From the NCBI RefSeq assembly GCF_021228125.1, contig NZ_JAJQQS010000009.1, positions 262,774 through 326,773 on the forward strand: a stretch of 64,000 nt of DNA, given 5' to 3'. Position 1 is the first letter of the stretch. Every line of letters starts with the position of its first letter. Under the pieces are notes generated by a model. It did no database searches. It was not told where the DNA came from and was given only the letters and a program-made list of their open reading frames with translations. The stretch is from Streptomyces albireticuli (lineage in GTDB: Bacteria > Actinomycetota > Actinomycetes > Streptomycetales > Streptomycetaceae). The translations under genes were made by a program, and so were the position numbers. Positions 17,556-26,711 of this stretch are shown here, in pieces.

Positions 17556-18812
17556 GTGCGCCGCCGACTGATCAATTCCACCCTCGCCGTCGTCCTCGTC
17601 GTGATCGCCGTGTTCGGCATCTCGCTCGTCCTCGTCGAGACCCGGACGATCGAGAGCAGCGCGCGGGAGAGCGTGAAGTCCGAGGCCGTGCGCCTGGTGA
17701 GCATCGTCGACAGCCGGCTGCTCGGGCGCGAGCGCGTGGAGTCGGGCGTGCTGCGCGAGCAGATCACCCAGCACCGCTACGCCCGCATCGACATCCCGGG
17801 CCGCCCCTCCATCGAGGTCGGCACCCGCCCCGAGGGCGGGGTCATCGCCGCGACGGAGAAGGGCGAGCAGGGCGAGATCGTCCGGGTCGAGGAGTCCCGC
17901 TCCACGGTCAGCCGGGAGGTCGGCCGGACCCTGCTGGTGATCCTCGCGGTGGCCCTGCTGGCCGTGGTCGCAGCCGTCTTCCTGGCCGTGCGCCAGGCCA
18001 ACCGGCTCACGGCGCCGCTCACCGACCTCGCCGAGACGGCCGAGCGCCTGGGCTCGGGCGACCCCCGGCCGCGCCACCGCCGCTACGGGGTGCCCGAGCT
18101 GGACCGGGTCGCGGACGTCCTGGACGCGAGCGCCGAGCGGATCGCCCGGATGCTCACCGCCGAGCGGCGGCTGGCCGCCGACGCCTCGCACCAGCTCCGC
18201 ACCCCGCTGACGGCGCTCTCCATGCGGCTGGAGGAGATCACACTCACCGACGAGCCGGAGACGGTCAAGGAGGAGGCGACGATCGCCCTCGCCCAGGTGG
18301 AGCGGCTCACCGACGTCGTCCAGCGGCTGCTGACGAACTCCCGCGACCCCCAGTCCAGCTCGGCCGTCACCTTCGACCTGGACGAGGTCATCAAGCAACA
18401 GATCGAGGAGTGGCGGCCCGCGACGCGCAGCGAGGGCCGGGTCCTGGTGCGCTCGGGCAAGCCGGGCCTGCGGGCCGTCGGCACCCCGGGCGCCGTCTCC
18501 CAGGTCCTCGCGACCCTCATCGAGAACTCCCTGATGCACGGGGACGGCACGGTGGCGCTGCGTACCCGGGTCACGGGCAACCAGGCGGTCGTGGAGGTCA
18601 CCGACGAGGGCCCGGGGGTCCCCGCGGACCTGGGTGCCCGGGTCTTCGAACGGACGGTCAGCGGCCGGAACTCCACGGGGCTGGGCCTGGCGGTCGCCCG
18701 CGACCTGGCGGAGGCGGACGGCGGCCGGCTGGAGCTCCTCCAGGCGAACCCGCCGGTGTTCGCGCTCTTCCTGAGCCGCGAGGCGGACGACCACGGCGAA
18801 GGCGTCGGCTGA
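17556..18812 (+). CDS. sensor histidine kinase
   Basis: This 418-residue kinase has transmembrane helices at about 8-28 and 124-145 bracketing a roughly 95-residue extracytoplasmic sensor. A HAMP-like linker follows (about 146-200). The phosphoacceptor H212 lies in ASHQLRTPLTAL, and the ATPase domain has ATLIENSLMHG (N box), DEGPGV and STGLGLAVARDL (G boxes). GGAGG ends five bases before the GTG start. It should phosphorylate the response regulator encoded just upstream. The short acidic/Arg-rich sensor gives no clue to the signal. Confidence 0.93.
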   Translation: MRRRLINSTLAVVLVVIAVFGISLVLVETRTIESSARESVKSEAVRLVSIVDSRLLGRERVESGVLREQITQHRYARIDIPGRPSIEVGTRPEGGVIAATEKGEQGEIVRVEESRSTVSREVGRTLLVILAVALLAVVAAVFLAVRQANRLTAPLTDLAETAERLGSGDPRPRHRRYGVPELDRVADVLDASAERIARMLTAERRLAADASHQLRTPLTALSMRLEEITLTDEPETVKEEATIALAQVERLTDVVQRLLTNSRDPQSSSAVTFDLDEVIKQQIEEWRPATRSEGRVLVRSGKPGLRAVGTPGAVSQVLATLIENSLMHGDGTVALRTRVTGNQAVVEVTDEGPGVPADLGARVFERTVSGRNSTGLGLAVARDLAEADGGRLELLQANPPVFALFLSREADDHGEGVG

Positions 18813-18862
18813 GCCGTCGCGGCCCGGCTCCGGGCGCGCGTGCCCCCGGCGGCCGGGCGCGT

Positions 18863-18889
18863 CGTACGGACCCCGCGCGGGTCCGTACG
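18863..18889. terminator. bidirectional terminator hairpin
   Basis: A perfect 11-bp stem, CGTACGGACCC (18863-18873) and GGGTCCGTACG (18879-18889), with a 5-base loop lies between the convergent sensor kinase and GtrA genes. Confidence 0.7.
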
Positions 18890-18907
18890 GCACCGCCCCG
18901 GCGTGAC

Positions 18908-19420
18908 CTACGCCCGCTCGCTCGCCCCGGCCCGCTCCGGAGCCGTCGCCAGGAACGATTCAGCAGTCTCCACGGCCTCACGCGCGGGCAGCGCCCGGAA
19001 CACCCAGGTCCGGTAGGACCAGAAGCGGAAGACGGTTCCTATGCCGAGGCCGACGACGTTCTTCGCGATGTTGTCCGCGAGCGACGAGGTCATTCCGAGG
19101 CCGTAGTGCGAGAGCGCCAGGATGCCGTTCTCGATCACCAGGCCCGCTCCGCTGAAGAGCAGGAAGAGGGAGAGCTCGCGGCTGCGCCGGGAGCGGTCGC
19201 ACTCGCGGTACGTCCAGTAGCGGTTGCCCACGTAATTGGTGGCGATCGCGACGGCGGTGGCGATGACGCCCGAGCGCACCACCGCGAGCTGGAACCCGTG
19301 CACGCAGATGTTGAAGACGATGAGATTGACCACGAACCCCATGGCTCCGACCGCGCCGAATTTCGCGATCTCGCGGGCCAGCCGCTCCAGCCGGGATCGC
19401 ACTGTGCGCCGTTGATTCAT
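18908..19420 (-). CDS. GtrA-family membrane protein
   Basis: This 170-residue protein has four predicted membrane helices and the GtrA pattern: KFGAVGAMGFVVNLIVFN near the start, ATNYVGNRYWTYR mid-protein and KNVVGLGIGTVFRFWSYRTWVF near the end (written here in parts of the family signature). GtrA-like proteins help move lipid-linked sugars across the membrane or anchor glycosylation of surface polymers. This fits the glycosyltransferase and LCP genes downstream, but no direct partner is adjacent. It is divergent from purK. Confidence 0.85.
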   Translation of the reverse strand: MNQRRTVRSRLERLAREIAKFGAVGAMGFVVNLIVFNICVHGFQLAVVRSGVIATAVAIATNYVGNRYWTYRECDRSRRSRELSLFLLFSGAGLVIENGILALSHYGLGMTSSLADNIAKNVVGLGIGTVFRFWSYRTWVFRALPAREAVETAESFLATAPERAGASERA

Positions 19421-19647
19421 AACGATCGTCAGGCTCCGTCGGTGGGCGGTCGGGGAAGTGTTCCAAGGGGTAGAGCGGCATTCATGCTATCCAGCGCCTC
19501 CGGCGGCCGATGGGCCGAGTCGGTGAACGCGAGACGAACGCGCGCGATATCGGCGCGATATCGGCCATCCGCGTACCGGACCGTCTCTTCGGACGATCCT
19601 CCAAACGCGGTGCCCGGGTGGTTCGCGCGTACGGATACTCTGGGGGC

Positions 19648-20787
19648 GTGACGTTCCCGGTAGTCGGCATGGTCGGCGGCGGCCAGCTCGCCCGTATGAC
19701 CCACGAGGCGGGCATCCCCCTCGGCATCCAGTTCAAGCTGCTCAGCGATACCCCGCAGGACTCGGCGGCCCAGGTCGTGAGCGAGGTCGTCATCGGCGAC
19801 TATCGCGACCTGGAAACCCTTCGTGCTTTCGCACAAGGCTGCGATGTGATCACCTTCGATCACGAGCACGTTCCGACCGAGCATCTACGGGCCCTGGAGG
19901 CCGACGGCATCCCCGTCCGCCCCGGGCCCGACGCGTTGGTGCACGCCCAGGACAAGGGCGTGATGCGCGCCCGGCTCCTGGAGATCGGCGTGCCCTGTCC
20001 ACGGCACCGCCTCGTCGCGGACCCCGTGGACGTGGCGCGGTTCGCGGCCGAGGGCGAGGGCTTCCCCGTCGTCCTGAAAACGGTGCGCGGCGGATACGAC
20101 GGCAAGGGGGTCTGGGTCGTCCGCACCGTCGAGGAGGCGGCCGAGCCCTTCCGGGCCGGGGTGCCCGTCCTCGCCGAGGAGAAGGTCGACTTCGTCCGCG
20201 AGCTCGCGGCCAACGTCGTCCGCTCCCCGCACGGCCAGGCGGTCTCCTACCCCGTCGTCGAATCCATCCAGGTGGACGGCGTCTGCGACACCGTGATCGC
20301 CCCCGCGCCCGGCCTCTCCGCGGAGCTCTCGGCGCACGCCCAGGAGCTCGCCCTGAAGGTGGCCAAGGAACTCGGCGTGGTCGGACACCTCGCCGTGGAG
20401 CTCTTCGAGACCCGCGACGGCCGCGTCCTCGTCAACGAGCTGGCCATGCGCCCGCACAATTCCGGGCACTGGACCCAGGACGGCGCGATCACCTCGCAGT
20501 TCGCCAACCACGTCCGGGCCGTGCTGGATCTCCCGCTCGGCGATCCCCGTCCCCGGGCCCGCTGGACCGTCATGGCCAATGTGCTCGGCGGCGACTACCC
20601 GGACATGTATTCCGCGTACCTCCATTGCATGGCACGCGACCCGGGCCTGAAGATCCATATGTACGGCAAGGACGTGAAGCCCGGCCGCAAGGTCGGGCAC
20701 GTCAACACCTACGGCGACGACCTGGCGGATGTGCGCGAGCGCGCGAGCCACGCCGCCGGATATCTGCGAGGAACGATCACCGAATGA
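19648..20787 (+). CDS. purK: N5-carboxyaminoimidazole ribonucleotide synthase
   Basis: This 379-residue ATP-grasp enzyme carboxylates AIR with bicarbonate and ATP in purine synthesis. The GTG at 19648 begins the N-terminal GMVGGGQLARM motif. FDHEHVP, VLKTVRGGYDGKGVWVV (ATP-grasp core), LAVELFETRDG and NELAMRPHNSGHWT are PurK signatures. GATACT about 14 bases before the GTG and the lack of a clear ribosome binding site suggest a very short leader. The stop overlaps the purE start by ATGA, so purK and purE form one operon. Confidence 0.95.
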   Translation: MTFPVVGMVGGGQLARMTHEAGIPLGIQFKLLSDTPQDSAAQVVSEVVIGDYRDLETLRAFAQGCDVITFDHEHVPTEHLRALEADGIPVRPGPDALVHAQDKGVMRARLLEIGVPCPRHRLVADPVDVARFAAEGEGFPVVLKTVRGGYDGKGVWVVRTVEEAAEPFRAGVPVLAEEKVDFVRELAANVVRSPHGQAVSYPVVESIQVDGVCDTVIAPAPGLSAELSAHAQELALKVAKELGVVGHLAVELFETRDGRVLVNELAMRPHNSGHWTQDGAITSQFANHVRAVLDLPLGDPRPRARWTVMANVLGGDYPDMYSAYLHCMARDPGLKIHMYGKDVKPGRKVGHVNTYGDDLADVRERASHAAGYLRGTITE

Positions 20788-21311
20788 CCAGCTCCCCCCT
20801 CGTCGGCATCGTGATGGGCTCGGATTCCGACTGGCCCGTCATGGAGGCCGCCGCCAAGGCCCTGGACGAATTCGAGGTCCCTTACGAGGTCGACGTCGTC
20901 TCCGCGCACCGGATGCCGCGCGAGATGATCGCGTACGGCGAGGGGGCCGCGGGCCGCGGTCTCAAGGCGGTCATCGCCGGTGCCGGGGGAGCCGCCCACC
21001 TGCCCGGGATGCTCGCCTCCGTCACCCCGCTGCCGGTCATCGGCGTGCCCGTACCGCTGAAGTACCTCGACGGCATGGACTCCCTGCTGTCCATCGTGCA
21101 GATGCCGGCCGGAGTGCCGGTCGCCACCGTCTCCGTCGCCGGTGCCCGCAACGCCGGCCTGCTCGCCGTCCGGATGCTCGCCGCGCACGACGCCGGGCTC
21201 CAGGAGCGGATGCGCCACTTCCAGGACGAGCTCAACGAGCAGGCGACCGAGAAGGGCCGCAGGCTGCGCGCCAAGGCCGGCGGCAACGACTCCTTCGGCT
21301 TCGGGAAGTGA
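20784..21311 (+). CDS. purE: N5-carboxyaminoimidazole ribonucleotide mutase
   Basis: This 175-residue class I PurE converts N5-CAIR to CAIR, the step after PurK. GIVMGSDSDWPVM (8-20) forms the phosphate site. VSAHRMP carries the catalytic His, and AGAGGAAHLPGM and GVPV complete the active site. The presence of PurK confirms the two-step route. Start and stop overlap purK and the dipeptidase gene by 4 bp each. Confidence 0.96.
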   Translation: MTSSPLVGIVMGSDSDWPVMEAAAKALDEFEVPYEVDVVSAHRMPREMIAYGEGAAGRGLKAVIAGAGGAAHLPGMLASVTPLPVIGVPVPLKYLDGMDSLLSIVQMPAGVPVATVSVAGARNAGLLAVRMLAAHDAGLQERMRHFQDELNEQATEKGRRLRAKAGGNDSFGFGK

Positions 21312-22510
21312 CCGCCGTGACCGCCGGGGACCACCTCGCCCGCGCCCATGAGCTCCTCGCCGACCACCCCGTCGTCGACGGCCACAACGACCTGCCCTGG
21401 GCGCTGCGCGAGCAGGTCCGCTACGACCTCGACCGGCGCGACATCGCCACCGACCAGAGCGCCGACCTCCACACCGACCTGCCGCGGCTGCGCGCCGGCG
21501 GCGTCGGCGCGCAGTTCTGGTCCGTGTACGTCCGCACCGACATGGCCGGCGACGAGGCCGTCAGCGCGACCCTCGAACAGATCGACGTCGTACGGCAGCT
21601 CGTCGCCCGCCACCCCGCCGACCTCCGGCTCGCCTTCACCGCCGACGACATGGAGGCGGCGCGCGCCGAGGGGAGGATCGCCTCGCTCATGGGCGCCGAG
21701 GGCGGCCACAGCATCAACAACTCCCTCGCGACGCTGCGCGCCCTGCACCGGCTCGGCGTCCGCTATATGACGCTGACCCACAACGACAACATCGCCTGGG
21801 CGGACTCGGCGACCGACGAGCCGAGGGCGGGCGGGCTGACCCGTTTCGGCGAGGAGGTCGTCCGGGAGATGAACCGCACGGGCGTGCTCGTCGACCTCAG
21901 TCATGTCTCGGCCGACACCATGCGGGACGCGCTGCGGGTCACCGAGGCGCCGGTGATCTTCTCGCACTCCTCCGCGCGCGCCGTCTGCGACCACCCGCGC
22001 AACATCCCCGACGACGTGCTCGCCGCGCTGCCCGCCAACGGCGGCGTGGCCATGGCCACCTTCGTGCCCAAGTTCATCCTCCCGGCCGCCATCGAGTGGA
22101 CCCTGGCCGCGGACGAGAACATGCGCGCCAACGGCCTGCACCACCTGGACACCACGGCCGCGGGCATGGCCGTGCAGCGCGCCTTCGAGGCCGTGCGCCC
22201 CCGCCCGCTCGCCACGGCCGCGACCGTCGCCGACCACCTCGACCACATGCGCGAGGTCGCCGGCGTCGATCACATCGGCATCGGCGGCGACTACGACGGC
22301 ACGGCCTTCACCCCGGCCGACCTCGCGGACGTCGCGGGCTACCCCAACCTGATCGCGGAGCTGCTGCGCCGCGGCTGGTCGGACGCCGACCTCGCCAAGC
22401 TCACCTGGAAGAACGCCGTGCGCGTGCTGCGCGACGCGGAGGACGTGGCGCGCGGGCTCCAGGGCCGCCGCGGCCCGTCGATCGCCACGATCGGCCAGCT
22501 GGACGGCTGA
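21308..22510 (+). CDS. membrane dipeptidase-type (M19) peptidase
   Basis: This 400-residue protein belongs to the renal dipeptidase family of binuclear zinc enzymes. VVDGHNDLPWALR gives the HxD ligands, and LMGAEGGHSI the bridging Glu. YMTLTHNDNI, VDLSHVS and IFSHSSARAVCDHPRN give the later His ligands, and HIGIGGDYDG the final Asp. It probably hydrolyses dipeptides, perhaps D-amino-acid containing ones. The GTG at 21308 overlaps purE in a GTGA; a second GTG at 21317 is possible. Linkage with purKE is probably just shared transcription. Confidence 0.9.
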   Translation: MTAVTAGDHLARAHELLADHPVVDGHNDLPWALREQVRYDLDRRDIATDQSADLHTDLPRLRAGGVGAQFWSVYVRTDMAGDEAVSATLEQIDVVRQLVARHPADLRLAFTADDMEAARAEGRIASLMGAEGGHSINNSLATLRALHRLGVRYMTLTHNDNIAWADSATDEPRAGGLTRFGEEVVREMNRTGVLVDLSHVSADTMRDALRVTEAPVIFSHSSARAVCDHPRNIPDDVLAALPANGGVAMATFVPKFILPAAIEWTLAADENMRANGLHHLDTTAAGMAVQRAFEAVRPRPLATAATVADHLDHMREVAGVDHIGIGGDYDGTAFTPADLADVAGYPNLIAELLRRGWSDADLAKLTWKNAVRVLRDAEDVARGLQGRRGPSIATIGQLDG

Positions 22511-22525
22511 CGGCCCGGCGGGCCG

Positions 22526-22906
22526 TCAGGCCCGCAGGATCAGGCAGAACGGATGCCCCGCGGGGTCGGCGTAGACACGGAAGTCGCGCCGGCCCCCGTC
22601 GTCGTCCACGTCCAGCGGCTTCGCCCCGAGCTCCAGCACCCGCGCGTGCGCCGACTCCATGTCCGTCACGTCGAGGTCCAGGTGGAGCTGCTGGGAGTCG
22701 AGGTCGGCGCGCGGCCACTTGGGCGGTACGAGGCCGGGGGCGAGCTGGAAGGCCAGCCTGCCGCCGTCCGGCAGATGGAGGTCCACCCAGTCGTCCTCCT
22801 CGGGGTCCTCCTCGACCCGGCCGCCGAGCACCTCGGCGTAGAACCGGGCCAGCGGCAGCGGCTCGGGGCAGTCGACGACGGTCGCCGAGATCTTCGCGAT
22901 GGGCAC
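22526..22906 (-). CDS. VOC-family (glyoxalase/bleomycin-resistance-like) protein
   Basis: This 126-residue single VOC unit has the paired beta-alpha-beta-beta-beta pattern: an initial VDCPEPLPLARFYAEVLG, WVDLHLPDGGRLAFQLAP, HLDLDVTDMESA and VYADPAGHPFCLI. Such proteins dimerise and bind a metal for varied reactions; function here is unknown. I place the start at the GTG at 22906 because GAGGAG lies five bases upstream; a GTG at 22912 abuts the ribosome binding site and is less likely. It is convergent with the dipeptidase gene. Confidence 0.8.
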   Translation of the reverse strand: MPIAKISATVVDCPEPLPLARFYAEVLGGRVEEDPEEDDWVDLHLPDGGRLAFQLAPGLVPPKWPRADLDSQQLHLDLDVTDMESAHARVLELGAKPLDVDDDGGRRDFRVYADPAGHPFCLILRA

Positions 22907-23003
22907 ACTCACTCCTCGGACGTGCGGGTGGTACGAGCGATTGCGGGTGGTGCGAGGGGTAAGGAAGGGGACCCCCGGGGCATGTTCCCCGGGGCCCGTC
23001 CGG

Positions 23004-24344
23004 CTACGCCTGCGGGCGGCCCATCGCCCGGAAGGCCCACCCCGCGTCGCGCCAGGCGGCGGCGTCCAGGGCGTTGCGGCCGTCCAGGATCCGGCGCGCG
23101 GCCACGACCTCGCCCAGCGCCGCCGGGTCCAGCTCGCGGAACTCCGCCCACTCGGTGAGGTGCAGCACCACCTGGGCGCCCCGGCACGCCTCCAGCGCGG
23201 TCGGCGCGTAGCCGAGCGTGGGGAAGAGGCCGCGGGCGTTGGCCATGCCCTTGGGGTCGTAGACCGTGACCTGGCCGCCCTGGAGGTGGATCTGCCCGGC
23301 GACGTTCAGCGCGGGGGAGTCCCGGACGTCGTCGGAGTCGGGCTTGAAGGTCGCGCCCAGGACGGCGACCCGCTGTCCCAGGAAGCTGCCGCCCAGGCAC
23401 TCGCGGGCCAGCTCGACCATGTGGCCGCGGCGGCGCATGTTGATGGAGTCGACCTCGCGGAGGAAGGTCAGCGCCTGGTCCACGCCCAGCTCTCCGGCGC
23501 GGGCCATGAAGGCGCGGATGTCCTTGGGCAGGCAGCCGCCGCCGAAGCCGATGCCGGCCCGCAGGAACTTCCGGCCGATCCGCTCGTCGTGGCCGATGGC
23601 CTCGGCCAGCTTCACCACGTCGCCGTCGGCGGCCTCGCACACCTCGGCCATGGCGTTGATGAAGGAGATCTTCGTGGCGAGGAAGGAGTTGGCGGCGGTC
23701 TTCACCAGCTCCGCCGTCGGGTAGTCCGTGACGACGAAGGGGGTGCCCTCGCCGACCGGGGTCGCGTAGACCTCGCGCAGCAGCTTCTCACCGTGCTCGC
23801 CGGAGACGCCGACGACGATCCGGTCGGGGTGCAGGGTGTCCCGGACGGCGAAGCCCTCGCGCAGGAACTCGGGGTTCCAGGCGAGCTCGACCTCGTCGCC
23901 CGCCGGGGACAGCTCCCGGAGCAGCCCCGCGAGCCGGGCCGCGCTGCCGACCGGCACGGTCGACTTGCCGACGACCAGCGCCGGGCGGCGCAGCACCGCG
24001 GCCAGCGAGGAGAAGGCGGCGTCGACGTAGGTCATGTCGCAGGCGTACTCGCCGTGCTTCTGCGGGGTGTTCACACAGACGAAGTGGACGTCGCCGAACT
24101 CGCCGACCTCCTCCCAGGAGGTGGTGAAGCGCAGCCTGCCGGTCGAGCCCTCGATGCCGGCCACATGGCGGCGCAGCAGCTCCTCCAGACCGGGCTCGTA
24201 CATGGGGACCTTGCCCCGGCCGAGCATCTCGATCTTCTCGGGGACCACGTCGAGGCCCAGTACCTCGAAGCCGAGCTCGGCCATGGCCGCGGCATGGGTG
24301 GCGCCGAGGTAGCCGGTGCCGATCACGGTGATCCTGGGGGCCAT
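23004..24344 (-). CDS. UDP-glucose 6-dehydrogenase
   Basis: This 446-residue enzyme oxidises UDP-glucose to UDP-glucuronate with NAD. ITVIGTGYLGATHAAAMAELG (split by eye as the Rossmann GxGYxG) starts the protein. STVPVGS, WNPEFLREG and TANSFLATKISFINAM follow. FGGGCLPKD carries the catalytic Cys at 271, and TFKPDSDDVRDSPA marks the C-terminal UDP domain. Length is typical. GGAG lies six bases before the ATG. UDP-glucuronate would serve surface glycan synthesis, matching the glycosyltransferases and LCP genes of this window. Confidence 0.93.
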   Translation of the reverse strand: MAPRITVIGTGYLGATHAAAMAELGFEVLGLDVVPEKIEMLGRGKVPMYEPGLEELLRRHVAGIEGSTGRLRFTTSWEEVGEFGDVHFVCVNTPQKHGEYACDMTYVDAAFSSLAAVLRRPALVVGKSTVPVGSAARLAGLLRELSPAGDEVELAWNPEFLREGFAVRDTLHPDRIVVGVSGEHGEKLLREVYATPVGEGTPFVVTDYPTAELVKTAANSFLATKISFINAMAEVCEAADGDVVKLAEAIGHDERIGRKFLRAGIGFGGGCLPKDIRAFMARAGELGVDQALTFLREVDSINMRRRGHMVELARECLGGSFLGQRVAVLGATFKPDSDDVRDSPALNVAGQIHLQGGQVTVYDPKGMANARGLFPTLGYAPTALEACRGAQVVLHLTEWAEFRELDPAALGEVVAARRILDGRNALDAAAWRDAGWAFRAMGRPQA

Positions 24345-24547
24345 GCGTGCTCCATGTGCTGACGGGCTGGTGCGGTGCCCGAGCATAGTAGGGGCCCGCC
24401 GGGGGAAGGACCTGGGGAGACGCCATGAACATCGGGCGCCGTACCGGGCGTGGCCGGGGCACGGTGGCGAGCGCGGTGCGCACCCGTGCGGACCGTCGTT
24501 CCGACGCTGTCGGCAAGCTCACGTATCCCCGTTCGGAAGCCGCCCCC

Positions 24548-24577
24548 TAGAATCGAGTTACTAAACGGTAGTTAACT
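24548..24577 (+). promoter_or_regulatory. candidate -10 and operator of the acyl-CoA dehydrogenase gene
   Basis: TAGAAT (24548-24553) is a good -10. Immediately downstream, over the expected transcription start, lies an imperfect inverted repeat: AGTTACTA (24556-24563), five bases, then TAGTTAACT (24569-24577). It differs from perfect symmetry by one missing A. The AT-rich site stands out in this GC-rich sequence and would suit a TetR-type fatty-acid repressor. No convincing -35 was found. Confidence 0.4.
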
Positions 24578-24594
24578 TCTCAGGGGAGTACGCC

Positions 24595-25755
24595 TTGGCG
24601 GGAACAAAGGACTTCGACCTGTACCGGCCGGCCGAGGAGCACGACGAGCTCCGCAAGGTCGTGCGCCAGCTCGCCGAGGCGAAGATCGCCCCCTTCGCCG
24701 CCGAGGTCGACGAGGAGGCCCGCTTCCCGCAGGAGGCCCTGGACGCCCTGGTCGCCTCCGACCTGCACGCCGTGCACGTCCCCGAGGAGTTCGGCGGCGC
24801 GGGCGCCGACGCCCTGGCCACCGTGATCGTCATCGAGGAGGTCTCGCGCGTCTGCGCCTCGTCCTCCCTGATCCCCGCGGTCAACAAGCTCGGCTCGCTG
24901 CCGGTGATCCTCTCCGGCTCCGACGAGCTGAAGAAGCGCTATCTGGCCCCGCTCGCCAAGGGCGACGCGATGTTCTCGTACTGCCTCAGCGAGCCCGACG
25001 CGGGCTCCGACGCGGCCGGCATGAAGACCAAGGCCGTGCGCGACGGTGACCACTACGTCCTCAACGGCGTGAAGCGCTGGATCACCAACGCCGGCGTCAG
25101 CGAGTACTACACGGTGATGGCCGTCACCGACCCCGAGAAGCGCTCCAAGGGAATCTCCGCCTTCGTCGTGGAGAAGTCCGACGAGGGCGTCTCCTTCGGT
25201 GCCCCGGAGAAGAAGCTCGGCATCAAGGGCTCCCCGACCCGCGAGGTCTACCTCGACAACGTCCGCATCCCCGCGGACCGGATGATCGGCGCGGAGGGCA
25301 CCGGCTTCGCCACCGCGATGAAGACCCTGGACCACACCCGCGTCACCATCGCGGCCCAGGCCCTCGGCATCGCCCAGGGCGCCCTCGACTACGCCAAGGG
25401 CTACGTCCAGGAGCGCAAGCAGTTCGGCAAGCCGATCGCCGACTTCCAGGGCATCCAGTTCATGCTCGCCGACATGGCCATGAAGATCGAGGCCGCCCGC
25501 CAGCTGACCTACGCCGCCGCCGCCAAGTCCGAGCGCGGTGACAGCGACCTCACCTTCCAGGGCGCGGCGGCGAAGTGCTTCGCCTCCGACGTGGCCATGG
25601 AGGTCACGGTGGACGCCGTCCAGCTCCTCGGCGGTTACGGCTACACCCGTGACTACCCGCTGGAGCGCATGATGCGCGACGCCAAGATCACCCAAATCTA
25701 CGAGGGCACCAACCAGGTCCAGCGCATCGTCATGGCGCGCAACCTCCCGAAGTAG
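24595..25755 (+). CDS. acyl-CoA dehydrogenase
   Basis: This 386-residue flavoprotein starts at a TTG preceded by GGGGAG. CLSEPDAGSDA (signature 1), QLLGGYGYTRDYP (signature 2) and YEGTNQVQR with the catalytic base E370 identify it. VPEEFGGAG and DHTRVTIAAQALGIAQGALDYA are typical of short/branched-chain members. It introduces a trans double bond in acyl-CoA during fatty-acid or branched-chain amino-acid breakdown, passing electrons to ETF. It is monocistronic, ending in a strong terminator, with a likely operator at its promoter. Confidence 0.95.
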   Translation: MAGTKDFDLYRPAEEHDELRKVVRQLAEAKIAPFAAEVDEEARFPQEALDALVASDLHAVHVPEEFGGAGADALATVIVIEEVSRVCASSSLIPAVNKLGSLPVILSGSDELKKRYLAPLAKGDAMFSYCLSEPDAGSDAAGMKTKAVRDGDHYVLNGVKRWITNAGVSEYYTVMAVTDPEKRSKGISAFVVEKSDEGVSFGAPEKKLGIKGSPTREVYLDNVRIPADRMIGAEGTGFATAMKTLDHTRVTIAAQALGIAQGALDYAKGYVQERKQFGKPIADFQGIQFMLADMAMKIEAARQLTYAAAAKSERGDSDLTFQGAAAKCFASDVAMEVTVDAVQLLGGYGYTRDYPLERMMRDAKITQIYEGTNQVQRIVMARNLPK

Positions 25756-25779
25756 CCCCGGGCGCGCGAGGCGCACGGA

Positions 25780-25816
25780 CGAAAGGCCCCCCGGCACCCT
25801 GCCGGGGGGCCTTTCG
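25780..25816 (+). terminator. strong terminator hairpin
   Basis: A perfect 17-bp stem, CGAAAGGCCCCCCGGCA (25780-25796) and its complement (25800-25816), with loop CCC follows the acyl-CoA dehydrogenase gene. Confidence 0.8.
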
Positions 25817-25907
25817 CGCCCGTACGGGCCAACACCTCTCGCGGTGCCGGGCACACCCGCCGAAGCTGCGGGTGGAGGACGCCCGTACCGCCATGGAGGC
25901 CCCGCAC

Positions 25908-26711
25908 ATGCCCGACGTCACCGGACCGTACCCGCCCGGCACCCCCTGCTGGGTCGACCTGATGGTCCCCGACCAGCAGGCCGCCCTCGACTTCTACCGC
26001 GACCTCTTCGGCTGGCAGGGCGAGCCCGGGCCGCCGGAGACCGGCGGGTACGCGATCTGCGCCAAGGACGGCAAGCCCGTGGCGGGCATCATGACGGCGA
26101 TGAACCCCGACGGCAGCACGCCCGACCCGGCGCCGCCGAGCGTGTGGACCACCTATCTGGCGACCGACGACCTGGACGCCACGGAGCGGGCGGTCACCGC
26201 CAACGGCGGCAAGCTGATGATGCACGCGACGGACGTGCTCACCCTCGGCCGGATGGCGGTCGCCGAGGACCCCACGGGCGCGGTCTTCGGCCTCTGGCAG
26301 GCCAAGGACTTCATCGGCGCGACGGTCGTCAACGAACCCGGCTCGTTCATCTGGAACGAGCTCAACACCAACGACACGGCCACCGCCTCGGGCTTCTACG
26401 CCACCGCGCTCGGCCTCAAGGCGGCCCCGATGGACGGCGCGCCCGGCTACTTCTCGCTGACCGCGGGCGACCGGACCATCGGCGGGATGCAGGCGCTCGG
26501 CACCCTGCCCGCCCCGCCCGAGGGGCCCTCGAACTGGCTGACCTACTTCTCGGTGGACGACACCGACAGCACGGTCGACGCGGTGACCCGGGCCGGCGGC
26601 TCGGTGATCAAGCCGCCGTTCGACATGGTCGCCGGGCGGATGGCGGTCGTGCAGGACCCGCAGGGCGGCGCCTTCGCCGTGATCGACGCCAGCGCCACCG
26701 AGGGCCCCTGA
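25908..26711 (+). CDS. two-domain VOC-family protein
   Basis: This 267-residue protein has two glyoxalase-like units, about 10-125 and 135-262. Each starts with a FYRDLFGW or FYATALGL helix and ends with a RMAV-x-DP-GA-F motif. Streptomycete relatives are often called hydroxylases or antibiotic-resistance-like proteins, but no function can be assigned. I choose the ATG at 25908 because GGAGG lies eight bases upstream; ATG 25893 and GTG 25872 are weaker. Its TGA ends at 26711 and the convergent LCP gene ends at 26712, so the two coding regions abut with no spacer. Confidence 0.82.
   Translation: MPDVTGPYPPGTPCWVDLMVPDQQAALDFYRDLFGWQGEPGPPETGGYAICAKDGKPVAGIMTAMNPDGSTPDPAPPSVWTTYLATDDLDATERAVTANGGKLMMHATDVLTLGRMAVAEDPTGAVFGLWQAKDFIGATVVNEPGSFIWNELNTNDTATASGFYATALGLKAAPMDGAPGYFSLTAGDRTIGGMQALGTLPAPPEGPSNWLTYFSVDDTDSTVDAVTRAGGSVIKPPFDMVAGRMAVVQDPQGGAFAVIDASATEGP

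Noticed and set aside
19541..19566. Direct repeat CGCGATATCGG twice in the GtrA-purK gap as a regulator array
   Set aside because: Only two copies, partly self-complementary, with no clear promoter relationship.
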